Positions 37,516-50,172 of a stretch of 64,000 bases of DNA are shown piece after piece (within the stretch, counting starts at the first letter, position 1; each line of letters begins with the position of its first letter). The notes under the pieces were generated by a model. It made no database searches and was not told the DNA's origin. It saw nothing but the letters and a program-made list of their open reading frames with translations. The position numbers and the translations under genes are program-made. The stretch lies in the NCBI GenBank assembly GCA_037447655.1, contig JBBHKE010001915.1, forward strand, positions 69,708-133,707, read 5' to 3'. Source of the DNA: Zygnema cylindricum. Taxonomy: Eukaryota; Streptophyta; Zygnematophyceae; Zygnematales; Zygnemataceae.

Positions 37516-40449
37516 TTAAGAGCTTTTTGCTTTGGCCTGAGCCTGGGCAAGGAGATCGGACACCTTTTCCTGCCCTTGCTTTACTATTGGCTTTGCTGCC
37601 TCCACTGCTTTCAAAAGAACTGGTTGAGCCTGAGCTGCTGCCTTTTCCACATATGGCTTGGACGCAACCGCAAAATTCTTGATCACATCCCAAGCCTGAC
37701 ACAGCCTCAACCCACATTCAACTGATTAATAAGGATATAACGTGCCTCCTTACAAGCAGCAAACAATCATTTGGCAGCAAATAAGCAAAATTAGAGGAAC
37801 AATTCACTAACTCTTTTAGGATCCGATTGAGAAACTACCCTGCCCGTTGCTATTATGTAAAGGAACTATTAGTGTAAATTCGGAATAAGAATCTATACTA
37901 CCAATTAAGTATAGGGAGGCGTGGTGGATTTTAGTCCAACTTCTTAAATAGTGTTATTACAACTATTTTGTGATTTTTGGTCAAAAAAAAGTTACAACCT
38001 AGAAGTGTTATTAACACCAGTAGCGAAGGGCGGCGTACGAGAATTTTTAAGTTTAGTGAATTAGTGCAAGGAATGCTAACCAAAATAAGAGCCAGCATAA
38101 AGGATAAACCACATCCACTAACAGCTGAACTACATCTTGCAAAGTTTGACGCAGCTTTGAAACAAACTGTATAAATGCCACAAATGACAAAAGAACTTTG
38201 AAAGTCTGGAGCTGTCTCCTAATCCCAGCCTGCCTTCGGAGCAGTTATAACTACAGCAAATTCAACTGAGGTTGAGTGTGACACTTGCCAAACCGTCCCA
38301 AAAAGAGAGACCTTAAGAAATCAGGTTTTATGATTTCATATTCATTATACAAATTATTGCAAATCACTGAACTCGATAACTCAGCAGGATAACCAACAAA
38401 CATTTAATTTTGTACCTTGGCAACAATTGGCTCCGCTTTACTCCATGCTGCTTCCACCTTCGGAGTGACCTTCGCCACTACCTCATCCACCTTCTGCATA
38501 CACCTCCATGTCCAAATATCACAGTCAAGATGCAAATTTCCTTTGGCGCTGTAATCATCAGTGATCCTACTTGATATCAAACAATACCCATTTAGTGCTT
38601 GCGGGGACTTGCTCAATGTAACATTGAAATGTTCATGCGTTTCAAGCTTCCAAGTTGCCATCAATAATTACTAGACCGTAGGAGAGAAATTGCACCTCTT
38701 GGCCTTTACTCCATGTGCTCTCAGGAACTTTCACAATGGCTACAGAAACACCGGCCACCGCAGACAGCAGTAGCAGTTGAGCTAAAAACAAAGGCATATA
38801 GCCATGGGTTCGGGTCTTCTTTGCTGCAACGGCTGTAGATGTCACCGACTTCTGCCATTCCAACCACACACTGTTAGCATCTTTGCAAGGTCCCCCCTGC
38901 AAATGCATAGCCCTACCGTTGCATCCCAATGCCCTTTAGTTTTCTGGAACACACGTCTTTACAGGATTCAATGACAACACACCTCAGTCACAGGAGCATT
39001 GGCATTAGACTTTGGCTTTTGCTCTGCCTCTAAGCGAGCTCTAGCCTCCGCCTGTTTTGCCAGTTCTGCCTGCCTTTCAGCCTCAGCTTTGGCAGCAGCC
39101 TCAGCTTTAGCAACAGCCTCCTGTGCCTCCCGCCGGCGTTGAGATAGAGTTTCCCTCAATTGCTGTACACGTTCCTCTGGCTGTCCCCTCATCACACTCT
39201 CAATCAGATATACTCTTGAGCCCATGGAGGCTTTCTTTCTAGCAGCGGGAAATTGTGCTGATGCATCCGCAGAAAACCATTATCAACATCAAAGATTAAA
39301 CATTAAAGTCAACATTAAAGTAAGGATGAAATAATGATGCATAAGACAGACTGCATTCTTACCGTGAGAGTGACGGCAGGTGCTGCAGCAGGAGCCTGCC
39401 ACACACAAAAAGGGTACAAAGGGGAGAGAACGAGCATTAGAGAGAGGAGGATAAAAGGAGAAGCAGGGGAGGAGAGGGAGAGATAGAGGACAACGTCAGA
39501 GGAAATGTGGAGTGACTGAAGTGAAAAGAGAGAGCAGAACAAAAGCAACGCACGTGTCCATGAAACATCTAGCAGTGCTGCAAACAAAACTAAAAAATAC
39601 TAGGAAGTACGAATCCTGATTCTGAATAAAATCCTCATCCAAATTAGACTCTAATTCTGAAAGACATACCTCCACTCTTTCCAGAACGGCCTCTTCCGCT
39701 GCAAATGCAACAAAATGCGGTCCAGCCAATAGTTCCTCCCCTGAAATTGGCGCTATCACACTCAGCCCTGGCAGACCAAAACAACAATCAATGAATAACT
39801 GTCCCAAACAGTACACAGAGTCCCCGATTCATTATCATGCTTAACATAATAACTGGCGAACCAGCATCCCTGAACATTGCTTGACAGAGTGGATTGTAAC
39901 TTTATGCTTCACAGAGTAGCCTGTCTGTCGAATCAGCAAGATTCTGTTCTCGTTCCGATGAACATTCTTATTGTGTCAGTCTATACCACACATGCAACGC
40001 CCACGGATCTCTTGTGAACGTATGATCTGCTGGATTAGCTCGGACTAATAATATCCTTGCTCTAAAGGTGAAAGATAAACAAGAGTGTGGATAGGAAAAA
40101 AAGGGGCAGAAACCTAAGCTGCATGTAGAGACTGTAGGAGAACAAGAGATTTTTCAAAACCCTTACCAACGACACCTGATGCCAGAACTCTAAAAAGAAC
40201 TTCTTTCAGCTGAGAAATAGCTCCTTGACTTTGAACATCCCTTCCAAAATTCTGTGAGCAAAGGATTGAAGGACAGGATTGCGGCTCTCTCCTCACGTCT
40301 GAAGCAACTCTCCATTTGCGAAGACGAAGAGCTGGGGCATGAAAATTGAAAACCCCTGGCGAAGCAGAGAACAAGCTTCGAGAGGAGCGACATGCCACAG
40401 GAGCTTCAAAAGAGGCGCATGAAGCGGAAGATACAGCTATGGCGGCCAT
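37516..40449 (-). CDS. Plastid-type Ala-rich coiled-coil protein with one membrane helix, unrecognised family
   Basis: Seven exons join in phase: 40449-40167, 39767-39670, 39395-39363, 39234-38983, 38896-38696, 38493-38416, 37695-37516, giving 374 residues. Residues 1 to about 60 are rich in Ala, Ser and Arg with almost no acid, consistent with a chloroplast transit peptide. A folded-looking segment (GLSVIAPISGEELLAGPHF) follows. Residues about 139-222 are a highly charged Glu/Ala/Gln/Arg helix (RRREAQEAVAKAEAAAKAEA), a likely coiled coil. Residues about 256-277 form one hydrophobic helix (MPLFLAQLLLLSAVAGVSVA). The C terminus (290-374) is again Ala/Lys-rich with repeated KVxPxVExA-like helices. 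I do not recognise the family; a thylakoid or envelope scaffold is a guess from composition. The 33-nt exon 3 and the acceptor of exon 4 are the least certain joins. The gene is divergent from the anoctamin across about 600 bp. Confidence 0.72.
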
Positions 40450-41063
40450 GGCTAGCAAACTAAGGTGGAGAGTGTGAAGAGAATGTGCGACACAGGAGAA
40501 TGCCGGCAGAAAGACGAAAAGGATTTGCTAAGGATAGAATTTGTGTAGTGACTGGCCAGCAGACTGAGCAGTCATACTATTTTTTTTGCGGAAAGAGGCA
40601 ACAAAATGTCGTGTAGTAAATTTGCTGGCTGCTGCTGGTTGTGCCAAGTGTCGCAATGCAGTTGGTTCAGTGCAGTGCGCAAACCAGAATGCTCGGGGAG
40701 GGTTCTATGCTCAGGGCATTTGTTTCGATTATTCCCTAGCCAGGAGCGAGAGCGGCGGGATTGAGGAGTTCACATGCGCGACGATTGGTTAGACAAGGCA
40801 AGAATTTTAGCGTTATCGTTTATGGTTGGCGGTGAGTGAAGAAGATTCGCATTGGTGTTCAATCCACGGATACGTGTACGGTACATCGAATGCATCCAAC
40901 ATGTTTGGAGCAGTTTACGGGAAACTGTAAAGTTTTGTGCTGTAAACTTTAGGAAACCCGTTTTGCATGCGTTACGAGCAATTTCGGAATACGGTATCAG
41001 AATGCCAATCTCCCCTTCACAATTCTCTCTTCAAAGGATGGAGAGGGTGTGACTCTGGAATAC
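40450..41063. promoter_or_regulatory. Shared divergent promoter region (coiled-coil gene / anoctamin)
   Basis: The minus-strand gene starts at 40449 and the plus-strand anoctamin at 41064, leaving 614 bp that must contain both 5' leaders and promoters. There is no transposon-like repeat, unlike the other divergent region of this window. No clear TATA box was picked out. Confidence 0.45.
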
Positions 41064-44000
41064 ATGCGAACAACCATGGATTCTGTAAGGCAGTCTATGC
41101 CTGCAGAAATCGCCATAGCTTGCAGCCATGGCGCAAGAGAGCAGGCTGGAATTTTACTGGAAGACAGTCTGCGTAGCTCTTCCCTATTGGTGGAAAGAGT
41201 GGAGGGCGGAAACAAAGAGCTCTTTCTGAAGGTATTGTTGTTTGTTGAAAGTGCACTTTTTTGCAACAGTTTCTTTAGTAGCAGAAACCTATTTAATTGG
41301 AGGCAGCTAAACCGGTTCAGTCCCAGTTAGATGTGGATCAGTATGTGTTTGGATAGTTTGCTTATTAGAGCTACATTGCTCTCCATAGCGTGGATGCATT
41401 AATAACATGGATGGATTTACACAGAAAAAGGCTGATAAATGGACTCCGCTTGTCCATACCAATTCAAATGTGGCACGCTACCTTGGAACTTGGAACTTGG
41501 AATTAGTGTTGTTTTTATTGATTACAGTGAAATTTGAATGTGAAGCTTAGCTAAAATTGGGTAAGTATTTGTGTCTAGTGAGGTTTAGAACATCTGTAAA
41601 TAGTTTTGGAAAGGTGCAATTTTTATTTTTTTGGGTGTGAATTCAATTTGCAGGAAAGAAAAATTCACTCTTTCTGCCAGGTTGTTGTTGAAGGTGTTAG
41701 CTAATGGGATATGATAGTGTGGTGTTCATAATTTGTATGTTCTTGAACTATTAAGAGGGGTTTTGTTCAAATTACATAGCTTAGGATTCCATAATAAGTA
41801 AAGCCAATCGGTTTGTAGAATAAAGGACCTCTTTTCTTGCTGATTTAGACCGGTAAAGAGAAAAAACATTTTTTTCTGCTATGGCTATGGTATACTGTCG
41901 ACACCATTGAAGTCGTTGAAGGTGGACATGCAATGCATTCTTGGCATTTGTATGGTTTATTTAATCCATTTATTGTCCACATAGTACTTATGTTTTAGTC
42001 ATGAAAAGCTGTTCAACTCTTGTATTCATGTTTGAGTTTATAGTGTATGCAACATTTAAAAATTTACATTTTTAGATGTTGACATATTTCTTTCTATTTG
42101 TATAGATCACTCCTTTTGCCATTTTTTTGCAGCATCCAGCAGAGTCCCTTGATTATACCTCTGAAAAAGTTAGTATTTTTATAGAATGTCGACACACAAC
42201 CAACTATGTTATTTAGAAGAATACGTCATGTGTAATTTCATCTTCTAAATACTTAACATTGCTGATGGCGAACTAGCAACCTAGTTCCGAGGTGGTTATT
42301 TGTCATACATTTGTTCTTGTGCCAATGCTGATGGGTACAAAGAGGGTATGGTCAGATAGGGGCAACAGTGGAGGTCCTGGGATCAGCTGCTGAATCCTTA
42401 AAGCTACGGAAAGCTACAATACTTGGTACGCTGTCTGCTTGTCACTATTGGAGTAAATCACTCTAATTGGAGTCAGTAATTTTTTTACCCAAAAGCATAA
42501 GTTTGCATTAATAACACTATTTATTTCAGTGGCCCATAATGAGCATCTATTGTAATTTAGTGTGGTCAATTCTATGTGTTAACGCTAATAATTTGCTAGT
42601 TCTAACAGCGATGTGAGGTGTACTATGACCATGGAAACGGGAAGGGAGGATTTCGCTGATCATTATTCACCTTATTGGTAACGGCCTTATGAATTGTACA
42701 ATGGGTTCCTTCTTGTCCAGGTGTGGAAGCTGTGTTCAAATGGGAGGACCAGCACATGTTTGTTAGGCAACTAAATGGAGAACTCTTCACATGGACAGAG
42801 CGATACCAATGTCTAGATTCGATAATTCGCAAAACAGTGAGTAGGCTTTGTTCGCTCTTCTACGCTTAACTTGTAAGAACATTTGAGGTAAATGATGTGT
42901 TGGTGATATAAGATGTAAAACTTACCTGATTGTCGTTTGTGTTCTGCAGACAAGTTGCAACAAAGAGACAATCAAAGTGTCGGTTCCTTCCTCACAAGGA
43001 GAGATTGAAATAGAGCCAGACGTGGCTCTTGTGCCTCTTCTCGAGAAGAGGGGCTTCATTAAAGATTGTTTTCCACTTCATGGTGAGTGAAAGAAAACTG
43101 TTTTGGTCGAACAACAAATTTTTGATTGAGGATTGGAGGCGAGAGACTGAGTATAAGCAAAACTATTGTGGCAGTTAGTGAAGGTCCAAGCGAAAGAAAT
43201 GGAGTTATTATGGAGGTGATGTTGAAGGATATAAGTGTTTATCTTTTGGGGAGAGACAATGTTGGGTTTTGCAGTTGAGTTTACAAGGAGGAAACTGCTT
43301 CGGCAATGGGCATTAAACTGGTTCAGTTTTTCACAGCCTCTGGATGACATTAATGCCTACTTTGGACCCAAGGTAGGAATGGAAGAAATGATGAAGACTC
43401 AAACCTTTGAAGTATATGCAAGCTCGTATTTTTTGAAGTTTAGATGTTGAAATTTGATATGGGATTTGTGTAGTACATGTACGGAACATTTTTTTCCAGT
43501 CTTTACCGAAATCACATTGACTAGAAAGAGTTATAAAGCCTGTACTGATCATCTACTGATTACGGTTTCTGTAGCTCTAAGAAGTGATGTGTCCTACAGT
43601 AATTAAACAAAAAAGATGATTTGGCTTGTGGTTGTGACAGGTGGCGATTTACTTCGCATTTCTCGGTATGTACACAAAATGGCTGTCGTTCCTCGCATGC
43701 GTTGGCCTCATATTCTATTTCTACGACTGGGGGTGAGTTCTGTCTCTCCCACTTCCTCCCTCCCCCTCCCCTGATGTTTCCGGCTTCCTTGTGATATTGG
43801 TGTAAGGTCGTAGAGGTTGGGATTCTCCCATTAGATAAACTGCTGCAATTGGTCCATTTACGTTGCAAGTACGTCAGCTTACGGAGTGAGAGTGATTCGA
43901 TGTTCAATCTTCTGTGATTGGTACGGACGAGAGCTGATGTGAGGAAAAAAATGGTTTTGGGAATTGATGTTGCAGAGATTACATAGTGGGTATTCCTCCC

Positions 44001-47000
44001 ATTTTCGGGACTCTAGTGGTCCTTTGGGCGGTGCTATTTTTGCAGTTCTGGAAGCGACGCAATGTGGAGCTTACAGAAAGGTATAAAACGGAATGCCAGT
44101 AATTTATATATTTTTTTCTAGTCTCCTATTTGCTCTTTTTGCTTATAGAAGACATGGTTTCGCTCTTTTGCTTGGACTGCAGTCTGACTTAAAAACTTAC
44201 AGGTGGGAGATTGTGCAGGGAGAAGATGAGGTGGGTGAGCAGAAAAGCAGGTGGGAGAAAGCTTTAGAAAAGCAAAAGAAGGAGTTGGCCTCTTTAGGAG
44301 CTATTGCAAAAGGAAAAGAAGCTGTGGTTCTTTCTGAGCAACCAGCCTTGGAGGAGCTTCACGAGGAAGAATGGAGGAGTTGCCTTTTGAGTCTGGGAAG
44401 CAATACAGCAGCTTTGCTAGGAGTAGTAGTTATGCAGCTCCCTCTCGAAGCTCTCTACCATTACCTCCTTCATTTCTTCGCACGTAAAGTCTTCTACCAG
44501 TAGGTTTTCTTTCCTCATTTTGAGATTTTAGTACACAGTATAGACTTTGTTTTACAGCATACATGGAAGCAACTGGGCAGTATAGTCTCCTCCATGTGAT
44601 CTGGAGGAATTACAAACAAAACTTCACTCATGCTACTCTGAGTAATCATGTAATCGTACAAAAAAATGCGCAATTCGTACATGTTTTTGTACTATATCAC
44701 TTACAGTAACATGAGTGTATTCCATATATGTGATATTCAAAGAGGGAGAGAACAAGATGTGATGATCCCCCAATGATCCTCTCAAGCTGTGAAACTGACA
44801 TCGGGGATTGCATGGAACTGGGCGTCACGTCTCGTCAGGTATTCCCTCACAGTGGTCTACGTGGCAGCAGTGGGACAGCTGACAGCAGTGGGAGGCAAAC
44901 TGGGAATGTGGCTCAATTCTCGCCAAACATTCGTCAGTGGAGAGGCAGCAGCAGACGCACTTGTCACCAAAGTAAATGGTTTTTTTTTGCATTTGTTTCT
45001 TTTGTTTTTGCTTTTTTTTCTGTAAGTAGCCTCGTTTTTTAAGCTATCAGCCATACGGGTTTGCCTTCTAGCCTCGACATTCGCTCGTTTGTGTTCGCTT
45101 GTTCGTTGTTGAGTTTTAGGTTTCTTTGTTTGTAGCCACTATGTTAAGGGTATCTGCAACATGTACGTTTGTTTTCTTGGCTTGGCCTTTGATCATTTTA
45201 AGTAATTGAGTTTTTGGGTGTACTTCTTCTTTTGTCATGTATGGAACCATTTGGGAACTAATTCTATATGCTTGCTTTTGCATTTCTTTTGCAGGTTTTT
45301 GCGACATATTTTCTTCAGTCATTCTATGGCCTCGCTTATACTGCTCTTGTACACCGAGATTTTGCAGCCGTCCGTAGTTTTCTGTTAAGGCGTCTTCTCG
45401 TTTCACAGGTACTATTGGAATACTATTACCTCTCTCCAGCTTCTTCTTTCCTTTTCTGAGTCTTAGAGGTGTCTTTCACAAGTGGAGGTAAAATTTCCAC
45501 TCCTGAGTCTTGTGGTCAACGATCCAAATCCTCGAGTATGGACTTACAATATTGTTGTCTTTGACAGATTTTGGATAATATAACCGAAAGCCTTTTCCCT
45601 TATGTGAAGTACCGATACAACCGCTACAAAGCCTTTAGGTGAACTTTCCAAACCGTTTCCGTCAGATCTTTCCAAAATGGCAACTTTAATGTGGCAGATG
45701 ACTTTTTTGGGACACTATAGATCAAAAAGTTACAAATTAGTGCAAGTTTCATGGGGTTTTTCTTAATTGTTTGGGGAGTATGTATCTTTTGGTATTCTCC
45801 GCAGGGCGGAATGCGATGCTAAGAAAGAGAGGGGAGAGAAGGAGAAGGCTCCTCATGTGACATCTGATGTTGAAAGGCAATATTTGATGCCACCATATGT
45901 AGCGAGTGTCGGAGGTGGCCGGTACGACGGAGTGTTTGACGGTACATTTTATAATCTCATGCCGGATTTTTTGTTTTCGGGTCACAATATTTTTGCAGGA
46001 CATTATAAGCTGAAGGTGGTATTTACTTTAAAGTGCGGAAATCGCGTCCATATGCGTATAAATCCTTTTGTGCGTCTTATTTGACAGTAAAGTTCAAATT
46101 AAAAACTTGTCCTCTAGCCCCAATTTTTGCACTTTACAACCATGGTTCATTTAAAAGCGTTACATCTCGTGCAAGCTGAAAAATTGTCGGATTTTAAGTG
46201 GTTTTCTGCGTATAAATGATGGAAATCGAGTGTTTGAATGCAGATTTTCTGGAGCTTGCGTTACAGTTTGGCTTGGTGACAATGTTCGCCTGTTGTTTCC
46301 CCCTCGTGGGTGTTTTTTCACTCCTAGTAAGACTCCAGATACACCTCTCATTAAGGTTTTAGAAAACCTACCAAATTTGGTTCAGAAATAGACTGGCAGC
46401 ATCATTATTTTATCATCAAAGCAAATCATTATTCTTCTATTGCCACAAGTGAATGAGAGTAGGTCGTGCACAAAGTTCGGTTTTTAAAAGCTTAGCTTTG
46501 CTTTATTCTGGAATATTATTTCTTAGGATGACAGACACGGCCAGCTGATAGTTTGTGTATTTGGTTGAAAGCTATTGTATTGGTTGTTCTCTCTTTCTTT
46601 CTCTCTTTCTTTTTTCTCTCTCTTTCTCTCTCCCTCCCTCCCTCCCTCCCTCCCTCCCTCCCTCCTCCCTCCCTCTCACACACACATTCGGATTATGATT
46701 TGCAGAACAATATTGTAGAGATTCACTCTGATTCCTTCAAGCTATTGTCCATGCATCGGAGGCCTGTCCCTCACAAAGTCGCTTCCATTGGCTCGTGGCT
46801 TACCATTTTTCAGGTAGTCATTTCTCCGCCTATAGTCATCGCTTTAACTTCGTTTTTAACATTAATTAAGAAGCACTGTCTACTACAATGTATGAGAAAA
46901 GCAGGAATCAAATGTATGTCAATCAGTGAAACATTGTGCGAGTTTTTCGCATGGTAACTAGAATTACCATAGTACAGTTTGTAACAGGATTTCTATCATG

Positions 47001-48039
47001 GGAGAGTTTCCACAAGATCTCTGCACTAATCTCCACATTTGATTCAAAAACTGGGGATATCAGGGAAACTAGAATATTAAGGCCCGTACATTAATTTTGA
47101 AATTTCCAGGCTGATATGGCAGCATAAAATTTCTTTAACACCTTTACTTTCGAATTCTTTATTTGTGCTAATATTCAGGAAAAGCTTCACATATTTGTAA
47201 TGTTGCCAGGAATTTTCCCACTCCTTTTTCTGTCGTTAATATAGCCCACCCTGTTTTTTAGTCAATTTTATTGAATAGGTTTCTAACGGAGCCAATTAGT
47301 TAAAATATGGAGCACCAAACAAAAATGTGCCATAACTTGCCAATAGTTTGTACCAAGGGTAGCAGTAGTGATTTATTTTGACAAGCTTTTCCACCATATC
47401 CCTGATGGGTAATAAGGCTGGTTTCATAATGTGTCTGTGGATTGGGTCTTCAGCAATTGGGTGTGATGGCCATTGTAAGTAACTGCCTTCTGGTAGTCTA
47501 CATGTACGGAGAAGGGCGATGGCACATGGATCCAGCTCTCCTTCTTGTACTATGTTCGGAGCATGTGCTCCTCGTGGCACGCCATGGAATCGCGTGGTTC
47601 ATCCCAGAGGTCGGTCATTAAAGCTCTCTATCCCTCCCTCTCCCTCTCCTCTCTCCCTCTCCCTCTCCCTCTCCCTCTCCCTCTCTCTCCTTTTCTTTTC
47701 TGCATTCACTCAGAAACTGTTTTCTTTGACGAATGGGTCAATCTGAGACCTTACTCTGAATGTTTTTCCCTTTTTTTTTTTTTTTCCATCTGCCATCTTG
47801 TGCTGTCAAGTGGGTATAAGATTTGTGCTTTTCCAGATTCTGTTTTTCCTTTATAAAATATGGCCCCTAAGTTTATTCCCTCTGTTTTTCTTTTCCTTAT
47901 AATAAATATTTGCTTTTCCTAATGTCTTCAGGAACCAGCATGGGTAAAAGTAAAAAGGCGGAAACGAGCAAAGGTTCGAGATCACTTTTCAGCTGAGGTT
48001 CTTCGAGCCTTTGGACCCAAAAAACAGATTTCCCTTTGA
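41064..48039 (+). CDS. Anoctamin-like (TMEM16) membrane protein, plant type
   Basis: Seventeen coding exons fit in phase: 41064-41231, 42133-42168, 42374-42425, 42721-42836, 42950-43082, 43275-43372, 43641-43732, 43976-44080, 44203-44483, 44787-44971, 45295-45408, 45568-45638, 45805-45941, 46244-46326, 46706-46813, 47454-47609, 47932-48039, for 680 residues, close to the roughly 665 of the single Arabidopsis anoctamin (At1g73020). Family landmarks are FSQPLDDINAYFGPKVAIYF leading into the first helix, LFLQFWKRRNVELTERW, LQSFYGLAYTALVHRDF, VERQYLMPPYVAS and LELALQFGLVTMFACCFPL. Anoctamins are ten-helix calcium-activated ion channels or lipid scramblases. Which activity applies is unknown, and I did not verify the calcium-site acidic residues. 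The start at 41064 is the first in-frame ATG; exon 2 (36 nt) is the least secure join. Introns are 90-650 bp. Confidence 0.9.
46618..46684. repeat. CT/CCCT microsatellite in an anoctamin intron
   Basis: A run of TTTCTCTC followed by eight CCCT units lies 22 bp before the acceptor at 46705. It may act as an exceptionally long polypyrimidine tract. Confidence 0.9.
47634..47692. repeat. (CCCTCT)n microsatellite in the last anoctamin intron
   Basis: Imperfect CCCTCT repeats occur shortly after the donor at 47610, in the intron 47610-47931. Confidence 0.9.
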
Positions 48040-49851
48040 AGCCCGTCTCCTGTTTCAAGTGGAGCAGATTTTATGGCAAATGCAAGCTTACTCTTTTTTT
48101 GCAGTTGAAACTGTATATTGTGTACCGGCGGTAAGTCTGGCTTTGTTGCAACGGATTTTTATCCTTTTTTGTATTTCGCTTCTTCGGAAACTTGTTAGTA
48201 CATTTGACTTTTTTCAACATTGAAACCAAACCAGACGATTGGAGGTATAAATAGGATAACGGCACATCTTATCTTCGGAAAAAAAAGCATAGCTGAATAA
48301 ATTTTACGAAGTCGTTTTTTTTGTCATCTATTTGCCAGCCGAACTAGTTCCATGGTTTTTACTTCCAATGGAGGACACTCTTTTGTCTTTTGTCATTTGG
48401 AGGTTTGTTAGGTCAAAGTTTGGCTGGAATACGACGGTTTGCACTTAGTTTTCAAGATATATTGGACTCTAAGGAACTTAAATACTAGGTCCTCTTCTCA
48501 ACCAACTGAGAAAACCAAGCCCAAAATTGTCAAAACTACAATACAATTGCCAGGGCTAGGCCAGTTTGTATACTAATATATACGCCAGTGAACATACAAT
48601 GGCAAGTATTGGTGTGAAGATTGTTGCGGTCAATGTTTGTAAGCAGAGTATTTTGGGTGGAATCATTTGCATTTTTTACGTTATTATATTACAGATGAAA
48701 TTGTAAATGTACGAAGGTTACAGATTGTGACTGGAGCTTCTCCAAGAACATCGAGGAAAAGATTGAATTAGTGCATGTTGCAGAATGCGTCATGACTGAT
48801 TATTCTCTGGTTCATCCAAATCGATGCAGTCTATCCTTGAGTCTCGATGCTTCAACATGTATATATAGGTCTCTAATATTTACGGCAATTTCATACTTTG
48901 TTGTTTTTATCAAGGCAAGAAAGTCTTAAGTATTATTTTCAGAAAATGTTAGGCTACAATACCGACTACAATGATGGTTTTGTTGGAATCAAAACACGAG
49001 TAAGATTTTATTGAGAAACCACGATAGTGAACCACCGAGTACTTGGGACAAAAAGAGTGAAACTCGAAAACGAAATAAAAAACTGAACGTGGGTGCAAGC
49101 AAACAAGAAAGGAAAAATAGTGTGAAAGAAACTACACTAAGACAAACCAACAAAGACATTGAAGTTAATTATTAGTGAGGACTAATCTATCCCCTAACCA
49201 GATATCAAGCTAGGTGACCAGAACCAGTCGAACTTACAAAATCAGCGTCAGAAGCAGTGTTGCATACAGTATGGAATTTCATCTGGTACTTTCCGGTACG
49301 GCTTCAACTGAACATGGAAGCCCCGGGCTTGTGCCGTCTTGTGGTACACGGTGCGTCAATATACAGGATGTGCTCTAGGTCATCTTAAGCTATGGCTCAC
49401 CTCTCCCCTGTCTTCCCTCTCTCCTATTCCCATCTTTACCCAAAGGGGAGGGAGGAGAGGGAGTTGAGGGAGGGAAGGGAGTTGAGGGATGCGGGGGAGG
49501 GGAGGAGGGAGGAAGGGGAGGAGACAAGGGAGGGGAGGGAAGAATGGGAGGCAGGGGAGGAGGGGGGGAGGCAAGGAGGAAGAGAGGGAGGGAGGGAGGG
49601 AACCGATTTAAGAATCGATCAGCGTATAATCTATTGTAACAGTAAGGGATCTTTAAAAAATATTTTAGTATTCGTATTATTTTCATGAAGTAATACTTAC
49701 TTTATTTTTTCTACACTAGTTTAAACACACATTGTTCAATATTTCATTCTTAATGTTTTAATTGATTGGCTAATCCAAAAGGCATTAGTATTCGCTCAAA
49801 TTTGTAAAACTAACAAAAAAAGCACTTTCCCATCGCTCTATTTGTTTTATA

Positions 49852-49935
49852 TTGTAGTTTTTCAGTTTTGGCCATGCCAACCCTTTTGTACCCTGGACTC
49901 AGATGGGTTACCATCGTGCTTTTTAATTTATCCTG
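49852..49935 (+). repeat. LINE 3' tail, solo copy
   Basis: GTTTTTCAGTTTTGGCCATG followed by CTGGACTCAGATGGGTTACC and ATCGTGCTTTTTAA matches the end of the LINE copies at 32810 and 35356, here without a longer body and with the AATAAA replaced by AATTTA. Confidence 0.65.
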
Positions 49936-50087
49936 CCTATACTATTTATGTTAAAGAAAACGACCCTTGATTGTGCTATCCTAGCTTACGGATTCGTAAT
50001 AAGACGTAATGGTATTAATATTTCATAGTATTTTTATTTATTTTTGCTTTATAATATATGCTCAATCTCATACTAAAAAAACACACA

Positions 50088-50172
50088 GGATTAATTAAAA
50101 AGCACGATGGTAAACCATCTGAGTCCGGGGGTACAAAAGGGGTGGCATGGCCAAAACTGAAAAACTACAAGC
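50088..50172 (-). repeat. LINE 3' tail, solo copy, inverted
   Basis: Read on the minus strand it gives GTTTTTCAGTTTTGGCCATG, then CGGACTCAGATGGTTTACCA, TCGTGCTTTTTAATTAA. It faces the copy at 49852-49935 tail to tail about 150 bp away. Confidence 0.65.
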
